Source of the DNA: Blastobasis lacticolella
Lineage: Eukaryota > Arthropoda > Insecta > Lepidoptera > Blastobasidae
Direction: 5' to 3'
NCBI GenBank assembly: GCA_905147135.1
Contig: LR990067.1
Span: 11,036,001 to 11,100,000 of the forward strand
DNA length: 64,000 nt
Part shown: positions 1 to 11,048 of the stretch, one piece after another
Position numbering within the stretch: the stretch's first letter is position 1
Layout: every line of letters begins with the position of its first letter
The notes under the pieces: generated by a model
Databases searched by the model: none
Told to the model about the DNA's origin: nothing
The model's input: only the letters and a program-made list of their open reading frames with translations
Made by a program: the position numbers and the translations under genes

Positions 1-210
1 GGTATTATAAGTTTGGCGTGTGTATCTAAGGCTCTGTGAATTTGTGGAGGTGTGTGTATGTGTGGCATCGTAGCCGCCGAAAGGATTGTCCGATTTGGAT
101 GCGGCTTTCTCTATTTATAAGCCAGTTTAATCGACACTGTTCTTAGATTTGTTTCATTAAAATCGGTTTAGTAGTTTAGGAAATATTTGTGTATATGTAA
201 ACTTGGTCTG
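1..210 (+). repeat. Dispersed repeat J
   Basis: Resembles copies at 14360, 27985 (inverted), 48560 and 56298 (inverted), sharing the block AGCCAGTTTAATCGA and a TTTCATTAAAATCGGTT-like block. Class not determined; the sequence before the window start is unseen. Confidence 0.55.
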
Positions 211-303
211 CCGACGCGGCTCTGCCGACGTTTGTCTGTCCGTTGGGTCTATCTCCATACAAAATGCAAAGTCATAGGCAAAAGCCCATAAATATTATAT
301 TTA

Positions 304-542
304 CATTTTTTTATGTTATACGGTAGACAAACAGGCAAGCGGGCCACCTGATGGTGCCTGGTCACCGCCGCCTATGGACATCAGCAACGCCAGGGGAGTC
401 ACCAATGCGTCGCCCGCCTCTGAAGAGGCCTCTAATATAGCACATTCCACATCCGAATCGTACGAGCGAGAAACGTTCTTTCGAACCTTCGCGTCGTGAC
501 CAACAGAGGGTCTACGTAGTGAGGATGAGTACCAAGCCCACG
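304..542 (-). mobile_element. LINE-A 3' end, 5'-truncated
   Basis: On the minus strand it encodes the C-terminal end of a non-LTR ORF2 (FERTFLARTIRM, then the GGQRIGD-type tail) and finishes in an A-run (T-run at 304-312). Compared with the 19091 and 21793 copies it has lost about 60 bp between the WNELP and RGL coding parts. Confidence 0.8.
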
Positions 543-787
543 TTACATATCTAAATAGGTTTTAAGATGTACGTGGTTATTCACTACACTATCGTAGGAC
601 ATATTATCGGGTTTATTTCCACGGTTAGTATTGTTTTTACTTAAATGTTTCGACGCAGATGCATGCGTCATGATCACGAGTAGACTGGTCTGTCTGTCCT
701 TAGAAGACTTCACACAGCGGCACCAGTCTCGTGACCATGACGCATGCAACTGCGTCAAAATATCGAGGTAACAACAATAAATAAAAA

Positions 788-1170
788 TCATCTTGGCGTT
801 AATTTCCCGGTCGTGCTCTCGCGCGAGGGCCCGGGGTCCGCCTTGACTATGATCCAGGATTTGGCGGATAAAGTAATAACAGTGGAGCGACTGACATCTG
901 ACCTCCGTGACCCTGCTACCAGGGGAGCCTGACCAGATTAGATCATGGTTACACATTCAATGTGCAGGTCTCATCGTAATGTTTTCCCACACCGTTAGAG
1001 CATCGGTTAGTGTTCAACTAATTAACATAACTCAGAAAGGAGTCATTGGTACATGGCCGCATTTAATGTTGATGAATAAATTAAATTGAAATTGAAATTG
1101 AAAAGAATTTGAACCCGGTACCTCTGGCTTACGAGTCAGATACCCTGACCGCTTGGCCACCGAGGCTCTC
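788..1170 (-). mobile_element. SINE-A, near full length, with small internal insertion
   Basis: Read on the minus strand it has a tRNA-like head (B-box-like GGGTTCAAATTC, A-box side TGGCCAAGCGG) followed by the SINE-A body and the CGCCAAGATGAT tail. About 45 bp of AT-rich sequence with ATTGAA repeats (roughly 1052-1100) separates the head from the body; it looks like the tail of another retroinsert. Confidence 0.8.
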
Positions 1171-1448
1171 GACGTCGAGGTAAAACAATATATTTACGTA
1201 TCTAGATCCTCATTTTAAGCCACAAAAGTGTTCTAGAGAATCAACCCTCTCTCCGAAGACGTATGTTTGGATGACACATTAATGGACTTATACGAGCCCC
1301 TTGGGACCCTGGGACAAGGGGTGACTCAAGCTATGTGGAAAAAAAGAATTAGATGATGCTTTTTTCTCCATAAAGAAGAATCAGTACGAAAATTGGTTGT
1401 AATATGATGAGTTATAGTGAGAGCTATTATAGCCTATTTGTAAAAGTT

Positions 1449-1631
1449 TTATGACATACGATAGGCAAACAGGCAAGCGGGCCACCTGATGGGAAGTAGT
1501 CTATAGACATTAGCAACACCAAGAGTATCGCCAATGCGTTGCCCACCTCTATAACACGTTGCGCTGGCAGCAAAAAGGCAAATGCCACTCCACTGCCAAA
1601 GCCACGGTTCCCCAAATCCCCACCCCGTGGA
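1449..1631 (-). mobile_element. Element C, 3' half
   Basis: Matches the longer copies at 28155 and 51555 over the 3' ~180 bp, from the GGTGGGGATTTGGGGAA block to the CGTATGTCATAAAA end. Confidence 0.75.
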
Positions 1632-1852
1632 GTAAAAGTGGTCATCTAATATAGACATAGTACAAAACAGACTTGCTTCCCGCCGAACATCCAATGTATG
1701 GATATATGTACGCTTAGATATTTTAAACAACTGGGGCTGGGGCCATTTTTCACACTTTATTATACACACAATTACAAATTGTTACTAATTATTATGTAAT
1801 TTATTGTTATTCAATGTCAAACGTTAAATATTAATAATAATATGAATATAAA

Positions 1853-1985
1853 TTTGGCAGTGGAGGGGCATTTGTCTTTTTGTTGGCGACACTCTTGGTG
1901 TTGCTAATGTCTATAGGCAGTGGTGACCACTTTCCAACAGGTGGCCCGCTTGCCTGTTTGCCTAATGTATGATAAAAAAAAAAAA
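1853..1985 (+). mobile_element. Element C, internally deleted
   Basis: Contains the 3' tail (GGTGTTGCTAATGTCTATAG to TAATGTATGAT) and an A-run. About 50 bp is missing between the TTTGTCTTTTTG and TTGGCGACACTC blocks relative to other copies. Confidence 0.7.
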
Positions 1986-2484
1986 TTAGAGAATTAGAAT
2001 GTTCCGCCCTATCCAGATGAGGGTAGAGTAGCAGATACTGCAGTAGTAGTTAGCAGCGGTGCCAAATCGACTATCGACATATCGAAACAAAAAGATTGGA
2101 TAGTTAACTTTCTTCATAGACTGGTAATTTTTTTGCTCTGATTATCGAAGCATTGAAATGTTTGTACAAAAAAGCCACCATATCAATACATCAGGACTAG
2201 AACTCTAAGCCTATTTAGCTGTAGCAAGGAGATAGACAAGATGATGTCATATCACCGAAGATCTTCACTGCGTTGGAGGATATACCTTGGCCAGTCCAGC
2301 GCCTGACATAGCCCAAACGGGGACCAGTCGCCATTCCAATTATTGTATTACTGATTCTAATCTCGAATGCCTACAAATAGCCTAAGTTAGCAACACAGTA
2401 GAAAGCATATACGGTGAACGAAAAGTACAACTAGCCAGGTCGGCAGGCACTTTCACACTAGACACAATTCTGATTTTAAAGAAA
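1986..2484. other. No gene recognised
   Basis: About 500 bp with no coding frame, repeat match within the window or RNA gene that I can see. Confidence 0.5.
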
Positions 2485-2612
2485 ATTCGGAGCGGAAAGG
2501 CGGGCAACGCATTGGTAACTCCCCTGGTGTTGCTGATGTCCATAGGCGGCGGTGACCATGCACCATCAATCAAACTTGCCAGTTAGTCTGCCGTCTAACA
2601 TTAAAAAATATC
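2485..2612 (+). mobile_element. LINE-A 3' tail fragment
   Basis: Carries GGCGGGCAACGCATTGG and GTGTTGCTGATGTCCATAGG in the order seen in LINE-A tails; the terminal ~30 bp is diverged. Confidence 0.65.
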
Positions 2613-2780
2613 ACTACAATTGTAAAACAAGCTCTCGCCTCGTCTTTCTGTATGTGCGCGTTAAACTTAAAAACTACTGAGCGGATTTTCAAGTGGTTTA
2701 CACAAATAGATAGTCTGGTTCATGAGGAAGGTTTAGGTGTATAATTTGTTATGGTGGAAGCAAGCGGGTCGCTAGTATAT
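2613..2780 (+). mobile_element. Helitron-like non-autonomous fragment
   Basis: An AAAACTACTGAGCGGATTTT block followed ~90 bp later by GGGTCGCTAGT resembles lepidopteran Helitrons, which end CTAG before an inserted-site T. No autonomous Rep/helicase sequence is present. Confidence 0.4.
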
Positions 2781-2857
2781 CTATACAAGCGATACTTCAC
2801 CCCATGGCAGCTCCTGCTGCTATACAAGGCACAAAAAAAAACTTTTTTTATATCATA

Positions 2858-2992
2858 ATCATCTTGGCGTTAATGTCCCGGTTGTGCTCTCGTGGACGAA
2901 GGCCCGGTGTCCGCCTTGGCCATGATTCAGGATTTGGCAGATCATTACAGTGGAGCGACTGCCATCTGACCTCTGTGACCCTGCTATCAGGG
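2858..2992 (-). mobile_element. SINE-A 3' half
   Basis: Body and tail only (ATCATCTTGGCGTTAATGTC to the ACCTCTGTGACCCTGC block). The tRNA-like head is absent. Confidence 0.75.
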
Positions 2993-3099
2993 CCTAGCGG
3001 CCTGCCCCGGCTTCACACGAGCAGTATCCTTAACAAAGTGTAAATAATATACCTCAACCTTCCTCATTATTATTATTATTATTTATTTAAATTATTATT

Positions 3100-4904
3100 T
3101 AACCTTAAAATATTTCGTACATTCTGTCTTACTTATAGTTACCCTGCCAAACTGCATAACAGTTTGTTGGCAATGGTGTCCTCTCTGTCTATTGGTGTCG
3201 CATGAAAATCCGTTCAGTAGTCCTTGAGTTATAGCATCCGAGGCAGAAGGTTTAAAAGCTCTAGGAAATGTTGGGCAAGATTGGCCGCAAGCCACAATTA
3301 TTAATATAAATGATTTTTAAATTTAAATTAATTCCTTCCCCCAACTTATCTTAGAGTTTCTTAGATTCTTTCACGGTTGACTGGTAGGTAAGGCTACTTT
3401 AGCTTTGAGTCCGCCAATGTACCTTTGGTGCGTAAAGTTTTAATTAATAAATATTGAACTTTTATTGGCTTACATTGACTGAAAGTTAATACAGAAAGGT
3501 AATTCACATCATCTCTAGAAGTTGATCTAGAGATGATAAAAAAATTACCTTGAAATAATATTTGTCAAATAGTAGTTTATGCAATTGTCATATAAAAGGG
3601 GGTATTAAAATATGAGTGTCTGTTTATCTGTGTCTGAGTATGATAGTAGTTTGACACGAGTGTTTTAATACCTAATTATATGCAGTTGCATACACTACTT
3701 TGTACACTACACTCATATTTGTATGTTAAAATATCGTACCTATAATTTTCTCAACTTAGCTGGAAGTAAGCTGCGAGTCAGTTCTGTTGTATTTACGCGT
3801 GTAGATATCAAGCGGCGGGAAATTCACTTTACTACTTTCACATTTATGTATTTATTTGCTTCAAATAAGCAAAAACATTCATAATCACAAATTACAACAA
3901 TTAGAAAAAATATTTATAAAATAAAAGTTTTGCGTTATGATTAAAAAGTTATAATTCGATACAGCTGTAATGAAAATAATATGGGAAATGCTGTATCGAA
4001 AATTATTATTTTTTTAATTTTATAGACTGGCGTGAAAAAAGTGTACCCTTAAACGACTGTTTTCAAATATATGTTTGGAACATCACGCTATGAGTGTTGA
4101 TAAATTAATAAAAACCACCTTCAGCAAAACCTAAGGCTTCGGCCCGAAACCCGGCCGGATGGTTGATTTTTTGGCCAAAGCCGAAACTTCGGACACTACT
4201 CAAAGTACAAAACGGTCACCCATCAAACCTAACAACTCTGCGCGTTGCTTAACTTTTGTTATCTGCTCGCAAACATGCCACTAGACCCTTCCTGTTTTCC
4301 ACAGATTAATTAAGACATTTATAGTATAATGAAATGCATTATGCACCCCAGAATAATTTCGAAATAACAATTAGATGGACTGGAACAAAATGGTAGCTAT
4401 GAGCAGCAGTGCTCCATCCTAAAGTCCTTATAAGACTGTAATAATATTTATAGAGTAACTTCTAAAGCCCAGTAACAGCGTCCCATGTGTTTTGTTACAT
4501 TCGATATAAAAACTTTTTAAACAATTTCGCTTTGGTGGCTTTTTTATTTTTTTACTTGCTTTTTACTGAGTCCTTTTTTCGCATCTCTTTTGTTTTTGTT
4601 TGAATGCCCTTTCTTAATTTAATTTGGACTTCAGTTTTGTTTTAAGTTGTCTACAGTTTACAGCTGTTTCGCTCGTAAATGGTAAGGAATTTAGAAAAGT
4701 GTATCAAGCAAAAGATGTAGAGAATTTTATGTAGCCAACGTTAGTATCAGGGCATTTTTCGCTATAGGCCGTCGTTTTCGAGTTACAAGCAAAAAACTGG
4801 AAATAGTCCTAAAATTACGAGGGTTTTTGATCCTCCTCAAGGTAGCTTAGGATCCTCGAGGTCGAAATCTAAAATTACACATACCACACTATTCCCGAAT
4901 AAAT
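3100..4904. other. AT-rich intergenic stretch, no gene recognised
   Basis: About 1.8 kb with no supported coding region. A short hairpin (TTCGATACAGC ... GCTGTATCGAA) sits near 3957-4000. The TTTTTTATG at the right edge belongs to the next LINE-A copy. Confidence 0.5.
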
Positions 4905-5050
4905 TTTTTATGTTATACTGCAGACAATCAGGCAAGCGGGCCACCTGATGGTGCGTGGTCACCACCGCCTGTGGACATCAGGTACACCAGGAGCGCTACC
5001 AATGCGTTGCCCACCTCTTAAGAGACATACCTCTTGAACGATCCCATGTC
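4905..5050 (-). mobile_element. LINE-A 3' tail fragment
   Basis: Contains the AGGCAAGCGGGCCACCTGAT block and the CTCTTGAACGATCCCATGTC block of LINE-A, read from the antisense side. Confidence 0.7.
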
Positions 5051-5144
5051 ATATATACTGATACCAACCAAGCCAAGTTGCATGCCTATCTTCTCTCCGT
5101 TTGCAATTGCAAACGTAATAACTAACTAACTAACTAACGCATAA

Positions 5145-5373
5145 TTATGTATGTATATTATCTATGTATATTGTAGCCTTTAGTATGCATATTAGTATGT
5201 AGGTGTAAATTTTTAGCGTATAATACAGTAGTTTACCTAGATGATTAATGCTATTTTTGTTGATTGTCTGACTGATTTGTATCTTTTCTCTTTCTAGACA
5301 AGGGTTGCCTGGAAGAGATCGCTCGTAGCGATAAGGCCGCCTTTGTCCACAATGTTTAAATAGACCTGTGAAA
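5145..5373 (+). mobile_element. LINE-M 3' untranslated end
   Basis: Shares GACAAGGGTTG, GGAAGAGATCGCT and TAGCGATAAGGCCGCCTTTG with the copy at 60430-60745 and, inverted, part of 62165-62285. Probably a retrotransposon 3' UTR; it lacks its tail because another retroelement end follows directly. Confidence 0.6.
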
Positions 5374-5577
5374 ACCAGCGTTGTGGTTCGCGGCAAGCGG
5401 CCACAACATTATGCTGAGGAGGGTCCATTTACGCTGGATGCCCACGAAAAATGACACTGGGAACCCTATAATTGTCTCCGTGTTTTATGTACTATTTTTT
5501 TTTGTGTTAAATGTAAATTATTATGTCGTGGCGTCCTTTGTAATAAATATTTTCTTTCTTTCTTTCTTTCTTTCTTA
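5374..5577 (+). mobile_element. Retrotransposon 3' end with (TTTC)n tail
   Basis: GCTGAGGAGGGTCCATTTACG followed by GCTGGATGCCCACG and a final AATAAATATTTTC then TTTC repeats is a pattern I recognise from lepidopteran LINE 3' ends. The family was not identified further. Confidence 0.55.
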
Positions 5578-7097
5578 AATGTTCTTTAAGTTATCTATCT
5601 GATGTAAGATTCGGTTATTGTATGATGATCGCTCATGCACAGCCTCCATTACATACTTCTTCTCCATTACTATTTTACCTGATACCTTGATGCCCAATTA
5701 GATTGACTCACGAAACCCCTCAATGACAAGGGTGGAAACGTCTATTGATTCTGGGGCCCGCCCGGATCAAATATTAACAAGCACTGACCCCGGCCCCGGT
5801 CGTAAATAGCGTGTAATGTGACATACGGACCGACCGACAGAGTTTATATGTGTTGAGAACAATTTCCGATGGGGTTGCAGACGGACGGGGGTCTGCAATT
5901 GTTTTTGGGGGTCTCTCAAGGGTTGTGGGGTTATGGGGTTCTGGCGCTAATGGGTGAAAAAAGTATAAATGGTTTCGAAAAATTTGGTGTCTTTTTTTAT
6001 TAGCGAGTTCCAATCAAATCAATTCTAATACGTTTATTTGATATAGGTTTTTATAAAGGCTTATGAGCGTCGTACAATCTATACATTGTATAAAACAAAG
6101 TCGCTTCCCGCCGTGTGTCTCTATGTACGCTTAAATCTTTTAAACTATTCAACGGATTTTAATGCGGTTTTGTAATCACACTTTATAATTTTTATCACTG
6201 TCAGTCAATGCAGACTTATCGTGGTCCTATTCTAGCAATTATTATTGTGCCCATAGACCGTTTCCTATAGTATCGTCGGCGTCGTGGCATTTACTTATCT
6301 AGTTATCATCGTAAGCCCCAAAACTGTAATAGAGATGCAACCCGAAGACGTATGTTTGGATGACACATTCATTGCCTAATCACGATTCATTCACGGCCCA
6401 TACAAAAAATACGAAAATTTGAAAGTGTCCGCCAACAATAACATATAACGAGTTCAATGCTCAAATACCAGATCTGGGGTCTATTTTTGAATTGCTCACC
6501 TCGGTTCAACCGCTTTGCAATTATGATTTTCGGCATAAAAAATTCAATATTTTTTAATCACGTTAACACACAGTTCAAAAACAAGGAAAATCGGCATCGT
6601 GCATCAAAATATCGAATTTTTCATTCTGAAAATCAAAATTGAAAACCGTTCGAACCGTGGCAATCCAAAAATAGAGTCGCCCCTGGCGGTATATTTCGAT
6701 CCTCTCCATTCGTTTTAATAAAAAATCGGAAAGCACCTCACTGGTCGATGACTCGGTTTTTTGGTCAAATAGGTAGATAAGTTATTGGTAGCTGAATTGC
6801 TAGATATATAAAGTATTTATTGCTCACATTTATTTACACAAGAATAATTACACTACTTCATATACTTTTTATTACGCTCAGTGTTTCGATCCGAACCATT
6901 GTATTGGCGATTCTAGAGTTTCATAGTAAGCCTTCCGAGTTACCACAGTTAGTAGTCATTCCTGTGGCTTGGTTTGGGGCCGGAGTGTACTAGCTTGTGA
7001 TAATTTTTATGTTGTTACGTAGCATTATTGGTAAATGTTGTGTATGCCTCTAACTTAGGCTTATGTATCATAACATCTGTTATTTAATAATTAAAAA
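5578..7097. other. No gene recognised; Helitron-1 5' part inside
   Basis: Roughly 6085-6190 (ATTGTATAAAACAAAGTCGC and AACGGATTTTAATGCGG) matches the 5' part of Helitron-1 as seen at 34445. The rest is AT-rich with no supported gene. A 28-bp stretch near 6342 is shared with 1253. Confidence 0.5.
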
Positions 7098-7378
7098 CTT
7101 CTTCACGTTTATGTCCCGGTTGTGCTCTCGGCCGCGAAGGCTCGGTTTCCGGCTTGACCGAGATCCAGGAAACAGCAGATCAGGTAATTACAGTGGAGCG
7201 ACTGCGATCCGACCTCCATGATCCTATTAACAGGGAAACCTAACCAGATTGTATCACGTCACACATTCAGTCGCCCAAATGTGCAGGTTTCATCACGACG
7301 TTCTCCCTCACCGTAAGAGCATCGGTTAGTGTCCAACTAAGGTACATAACTCAGAAGACTCATTGGTGCACGGCACCC
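7098..7378 (-). mobile_element. SINE-A, head missing
   Basis: Body from the tail through ACCGTAAGAGCATCGG to the TGCACGGCACCC junction. The expected tRNA-like head is replaced by unrelated sequence. Confidence 0.8.
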
Positions 7379-7612
7379 AAAGACGTTTAGGGTAAGTGGT
7401 GGAATGAGGTCGCCTGAAAAATTCAGAGATCCGTCTCCTGTAGGGTGAATAAATTATAATACGAAAACATGTTTTTTGGCACACGCCCCGTGCGCCCCGA
7501 ATAAAATTATAAACAAACAACCCTGTACGTCGGCATTGGAATTTGATGTGGATATTTTGTCCTTGGTTTGGATTGCTGGGCTTTTTCTATGATAATGAGT
7601 TAGTCTTAGAAA

Positions 7613-7816
7613 AAGCATTGGCGGCCTAGTGGTAACGGTGTCCGACTCGCAATGCGAGAGGTACCGGGCTCCAATCCTACTGCGGACATGTAGATACCAA
7701 TGACTCTTTTCTATTAGTTGTGTACATTAGTACATTAGTTGTTTTACTAATGTACATTAGTTGAATACTACCCGATGCTCGTACGGTAAGGGAAAACATC
7801 GTTATGAAACCTGCAT
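7613..7816 (+). mobile_element. SINE-A with tRNA-like head, 3'-truncated
   Basis: The head runs GGCGGCCTAGTGGTAACGG ... GAGAGGTACCGGGCTCCAATC, with a diverged B box (GGCTCCAATCC instead of GGTTCGAATCC). A local duplication of GTACATTAGT lies in the body. It ends near the GAAACCTGCA block. Confidence 0.75.
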
Positions 7817-7981
7817 AATTAATTTAATTAATACTTTATGCACAAAATAGTACAAAGGTGGACTTAAAGCTTTGTAGCTTTATCCACCAGTCAACCCCGA
7901 AATATGGTAATAAAAATTACAGGCGGTGCATAAAAATTTACAACAACACTTACACTACTAATTAAAAATACAATTCTACCC
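7817..7981 (-). mobile_element. LINE-H 3' region, antisense
   Basis: Shares the block GTGGACTTAAAGCTTT / GGCGGACTTAAAGCT and CCACCAGTC with 13030-13250. It lies immediately upstream of the reverse-transcriptase fragment, in the opposite orientation. Confidence 0.45.
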
Positions 7982-9115
7982 ACCAGTCAATCACGTGATG
8001 CCTTGGGGGTTTTCTGTGATTTATCCAAAGCCTTTGATTGCGTTAATCATGACATTTTGGTCAGGAAATTACAACATTATGGAATAAAGGACTTGGCCCT
8101 GAACTTGCTAAATTCATACTTGAGTCATAGAATTCAAAAAGTTGATGTGAACGGAGAGAGATCTATGGGGTCTGTTGTCTCTATGGGTGTCCCCCAGGGA
8201 TCTATTTTGGGCCCGTTTTTGTTTCTTGTTTATGTAAATGACTTACCGTACTTTGTAAAAGATGCCCATGAAATTGTCTTGTTCGCGGACGATACATCTT
8301 TAGTGTTTAAAGTAAAAAGACAACAATTAACATATGAAGACGTGAACAAGGCTATTGCAGAAGTGGTAAACTGGTTTACGGTTAATAATTTATTACTGAA
8401 TGGCAAGAAGACAAAATGTTTAAAATTCTCTTTGCCAAATGTTAGATCAGTGCCCACTAATGTACAAATAAAAGGCGAGAATTTGAATTTTGTTGATTCT
8501 ACAGTATTTTTAGGCTTTACCCTGGATAATAAATTGCAATGGGGTCCTCACATTGATAAATTGGCGAAAAGGCTAAGTTCTGCAGCATATGCTGTAAAGA
8601 AAATACGGAGTATTTCTGACGAGGCTACAGCAAGATTAGTTTACTTTAGTTATTTCCACAGTATTATGGCCTATGGCATACTGCTGTGGGGACACGCTGC
8701 CGACTGGCACAATGTATTTGTATTGCAGAAAAGGGCTATTCGCGCGATTTATCAATTGAGACCTAGAACTTCACTAAGAGATAAATTCAGGAACATTGAT
8801 ATAATGACGATGCCGTCACAATATATATATGAGAATTTAATGTATGTTCATAAAAATTTACACTTATTTAAGAAGAATAGTGATGTTCATAATATTAATA
8901 CGGGAAATAAAGATAAGCTTGTTGCTGGTGCTTGTCGTCTAGCCAAAGTCCACAAATCATTTATGGGTCAATGTGTACGCTTTTATAATAAGGTTCCAAC
9001 AGATATTCAGAATTTACCATTGAATAAATTTAAAGTCGCTATAAAAAACAAATTATGTCAAAAAAGTTATTATAGTATATCTGAATATGTAAATGACAAA
9101 AGTCCATGGGACTGA
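7982..9115 (+). CDS. Non-LTR retrotransposon reverse transcriptase, C-terminal part
   Basis: RNA-directed DNA polymerase of a jockey/CR1-like LINE, used for target-primed reverse transcription. Visible RT motifs: the A-block Asp in FCDLSKAFDCVNHD near the start, the B-block GVPQGSILGPFLFLVYVNDL, and the catalytic pair as FADD (Y replaced by F, common in LINEs), followed by the thumb region (STVFLGF) and the C-terminal FYNKVPTDIQNLP segment. The frame is open back to about 7982 with no in-frame ATG at the start, so the N-terminus (endonuclease and RT fingers) was lost by 5' truncation; this is not a real start. The remaining 377 codons have no stop or frameshift, unlike all other LINE remnants here, suggesting a fairly recent insertion. 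The clade within the jockey superfamily is not certain. Confidence 0.9.
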   Translation, partial: TSQSRDALGVFCDLSKAFDCVNHDILVRKLQHYGIKDLALNLLNSYLSHRIQKVDVNGERSMGSVVSMGVPQGSILGPFLFLVYVNDLPYFVKDAHEIVLFADDTSLVFKVKRQQLTYEDVNKAIAEVVNWFTVNNLLLNGKKTKCLKFSLPNVRSVPTNVQIKGENLNFVDSTVFLGFTLDNKLQWGPHIDKLAKRLSSAAYAVKKIRSISDEATARLVYFSYFHSIMAYGILLWGHAADWHNVFVLQKRAIRAIYQLRPRTSLRDKFRNIDIMTMPSQYIYENLMYVHKNLHLFKKNSDVHNINTGNKDKLVAGACRLAKVHKSFMGQCVRFYNKVPTDIQNLPLNKFKVAIKNKLCQKSYYSISEYVNDKSPWD

Positions 9116-9195
9116 ACTGCTGTTCTATACAGGTATTTACTTTTAAGATAGTATATAGGACAAATAATGTATTAGTACATAAGACATGTTTAAAA
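9116..9195 (+). mobile_element. 3' UTR and A-tail of the LINE at 7982
   Basis: About 70 bp of AT-rich sequence follows the stop and ends in an A9 run before a change to GC-richer DNA. I take this as the element's 3' end; no clear target duplication was found. Confidence 0.6.
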
Positions 9196-9305
9196 AAAAA
9201 GAATTAACGTAGGCTCTGTGGGTTTCTTGCCGTTTCTTTCCCCCACAGAGAACCACCTTGGAAGCGGCGTTAATTTTCCTTCCTCTCCCACACATGGTGT
9301 CTCCT

Positions 9306-9535
9306 GTCTGCGCTAGGGTAGGGGTAGGGTAGTAGTTAGAGTAGGGGTAGGGTAGGGTAGGAGTAAGATAGCGGTAAGGTAGTATAGGGTGGGGTAGGGG
9401 TAAGATAGTGGTAGGGTCGGGGTAAGATAGTGGTGGGGTAGGGGTAAGGTAGTGGTAGGGTAGGGTTAAGGCAATGGTAGGATAGGGTAGGGGTAAGGTA
9501 GCGATAGGGTAGGGATAGGATAGAGTAGGGTGGGA
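9306..9535. repeat. G-rich degenerate minisatellite
   Basis: About 230 bp made almost wholly of GGGTAG, GGGTAAG and GTGGTAG units on the plus strand, so the minus strand is a run of CTACC/CTTACC. The units are irregular (6-12 bp). This is not the insect telomere repeat TTAGG. Confidence 0.85.
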
Positions 9536-10127
9536 GCAACTACCTATCACATGCAGCATGTGTGATGCACGCTCACTTAAAAGTCTGTCTGGCGGTGGCG
9601 TGGGGGCCGGGTCGCTCTTTTCCCTCAAATATGGTTGAATTGGACGATGGCTGGGCCCTGCGTTATACACGTGAACGGGTGCTGCCTTGGTGGACTGGCT
9701 TACTCTTGCTGTAGTTTTAGGTGGTTTTTCTTAATTATACTAGACATACCTACGAGTATATAATATAATATAGCGTTCCGGCTCTGTCTGGCATTGTCGA
9801 GCCCGGTTCGGTTGTGGTTGGCGAGGGATACGTATATCTACAGACATAGGGCGGTCAGTGTGTCACTGTGTGTTTCCTACCTACTTTCCTACCCCCTCCT
9901 TTTTGACGATTGAAAGAGATATTTAATGTCCTAATCAATAAAGAAATTTTGATTTTTTTGATTTTGATTTTCAGTATTCACATAGCGAAACTCAAAATTT
10001 TTTGTGATATACTAAAAACCAATAACAACAAGATAGCAGAACGTACTTGACTACCAATTTCAATCAGGCCTACCCACCAAGCTCACTCGCAAAAGTAACC
10101 GGTGAAAAATGAAATAAGGAAATAAAA
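9536..10127. other. No gene recognised; possible retroelement tail
   Basis: Near 9900-9975, CGATTGAAAGAGATATTTAATG and CAATAAAGAAATTTTGATTTTT resemble a retroelement 3' end, with a weaker parallel at 20720. Otherwise unassigned. Confidence 0.35.
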
Positions 10128-10290
10128 TTTAGGCGACTGCATGTGTAACATATTCAATCCAGTCAGGTTCCCTTTTTAACAGGGCCAGAGGTCAGATGGC
10201 AGCCACTGTACTCGATCGTGGTCAAGGCGGATCGCGGGCTTCCGCTCGTGAAAGCAAAACCGGGATATTGAAGCCGAGATGACGACGATT
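10128..10290 (+). mobile_element. SINE-A 3' half
   Basis: From TTTAGGCGACTGCATGTGT to ATTGAAGCCGAGATGACGACG, the diverged 3' end of SINE-A. Confidence 0.7.
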
Positions 10291-10299
10291 TTTTTCTGC

Positions 10300-10456
10300 C
10301 TCGTGTTCTTCAAGAAAGGGGTTAAAAGGTTTTTACGGGGTCGGCAACGCGTGGGTGATGCCCCTGGTATTGCAAACGGCCATAGGCTGCGGTGACTGCT
10401 TACCATCAGGCAGGCCGCAAGCTTGTTTGCCACCTTAGTGGTATAAAAAAAAAAAT
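10300..10456 (+). mobile_element. LINE-B 3' end
   Basis: TTCTTCAAGAAAGGGGTTAA encodes the FFKKGV segment, then GGCAACGCGTGGGTGATGCC and the 3' hairpin CTGCTTACCATCAGGCAG, ending GTGGTAT plus an A-run. Confidence 0.85.
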
Positions 10457-10643
10457 AGCGTTTGGAGGTGAAACGACAAGCTATCCTTTTGGCAGCCAGC
10501 TTTCTTTTGCTTGCTAAAGTTCCGAGTGAAACTTTTGCCAGTCGTTCTACCACTACTGCGTAAGTAAACAAATAAGTAAATGTCGCAACCTAACCCTCTG
10601 TGACAAAACGACGTTTTTGATAGATTCGACCGATTTTAGGCGT

Positions 10644-11046
10644 TGTATATGTCGCAGCCATATGGTTAAATTAGCCGGTTAACTAAACGGCTAGCTTTTT
10701 GATCAATTATTTAGTTGAAAATTTGCCAGTTTCATAAAATTTTAAAGTGATGTTGAAAGAACGATATTGCCTCGAGTTAACGTAGCTCTTCCACACATTG
10801 TTCCAATGCTAACCTACCCACAATAACTTCAAAGTATAATAATAGTTTGCATTAGGTTTCTATTCGGTTAGTTTAGGTTAGCATTATGACAATGAATGGA
10901 AGAGCTCCGTAAACTCGAGGCAATATCGTTCATTTGACTTTACTTTCAAAGTTCATGAATTTGGCCAATTTTCAATTAAATAACTGCTTAAATAGCTAGT
11001 CGTTTAATTAACCGGCTAATTTAACCATTTGGCTGCGACATATACA
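10644..11046. mobile_element. Foldback MITE with long inverted repeats
   Basis: A 403-bp near-palindrome. The left arm begins TGTATATGTCGCAGCC and the right arm ends GGCTGCGACATATACA; the arms match imperfectly for about 180 bp each, with the central ACGATATTGCCTCGAG / CTCGAGGCAATATCGT blocks also paired. No transposase. The TSD is unclear because the ends themselves contain TATA. Confidence 0.85.
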
Positions 11047-11048
11047 TT

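Noticed and set aside
8230..8457. Minus-strand reading frame over the reverse transcriptase
   Set aside because: Antisense shadow of the RT frame; no motif of its own.
9310..9535. Interstitial telomere array
   Set aside because: Units are GGGTAG/GGGTAAG, not TTAGG, and irregular.
9143..9670. Pro/Thr/Leu-rich minus frames
   Set aside because: Translation of the G-rich minisatellite.
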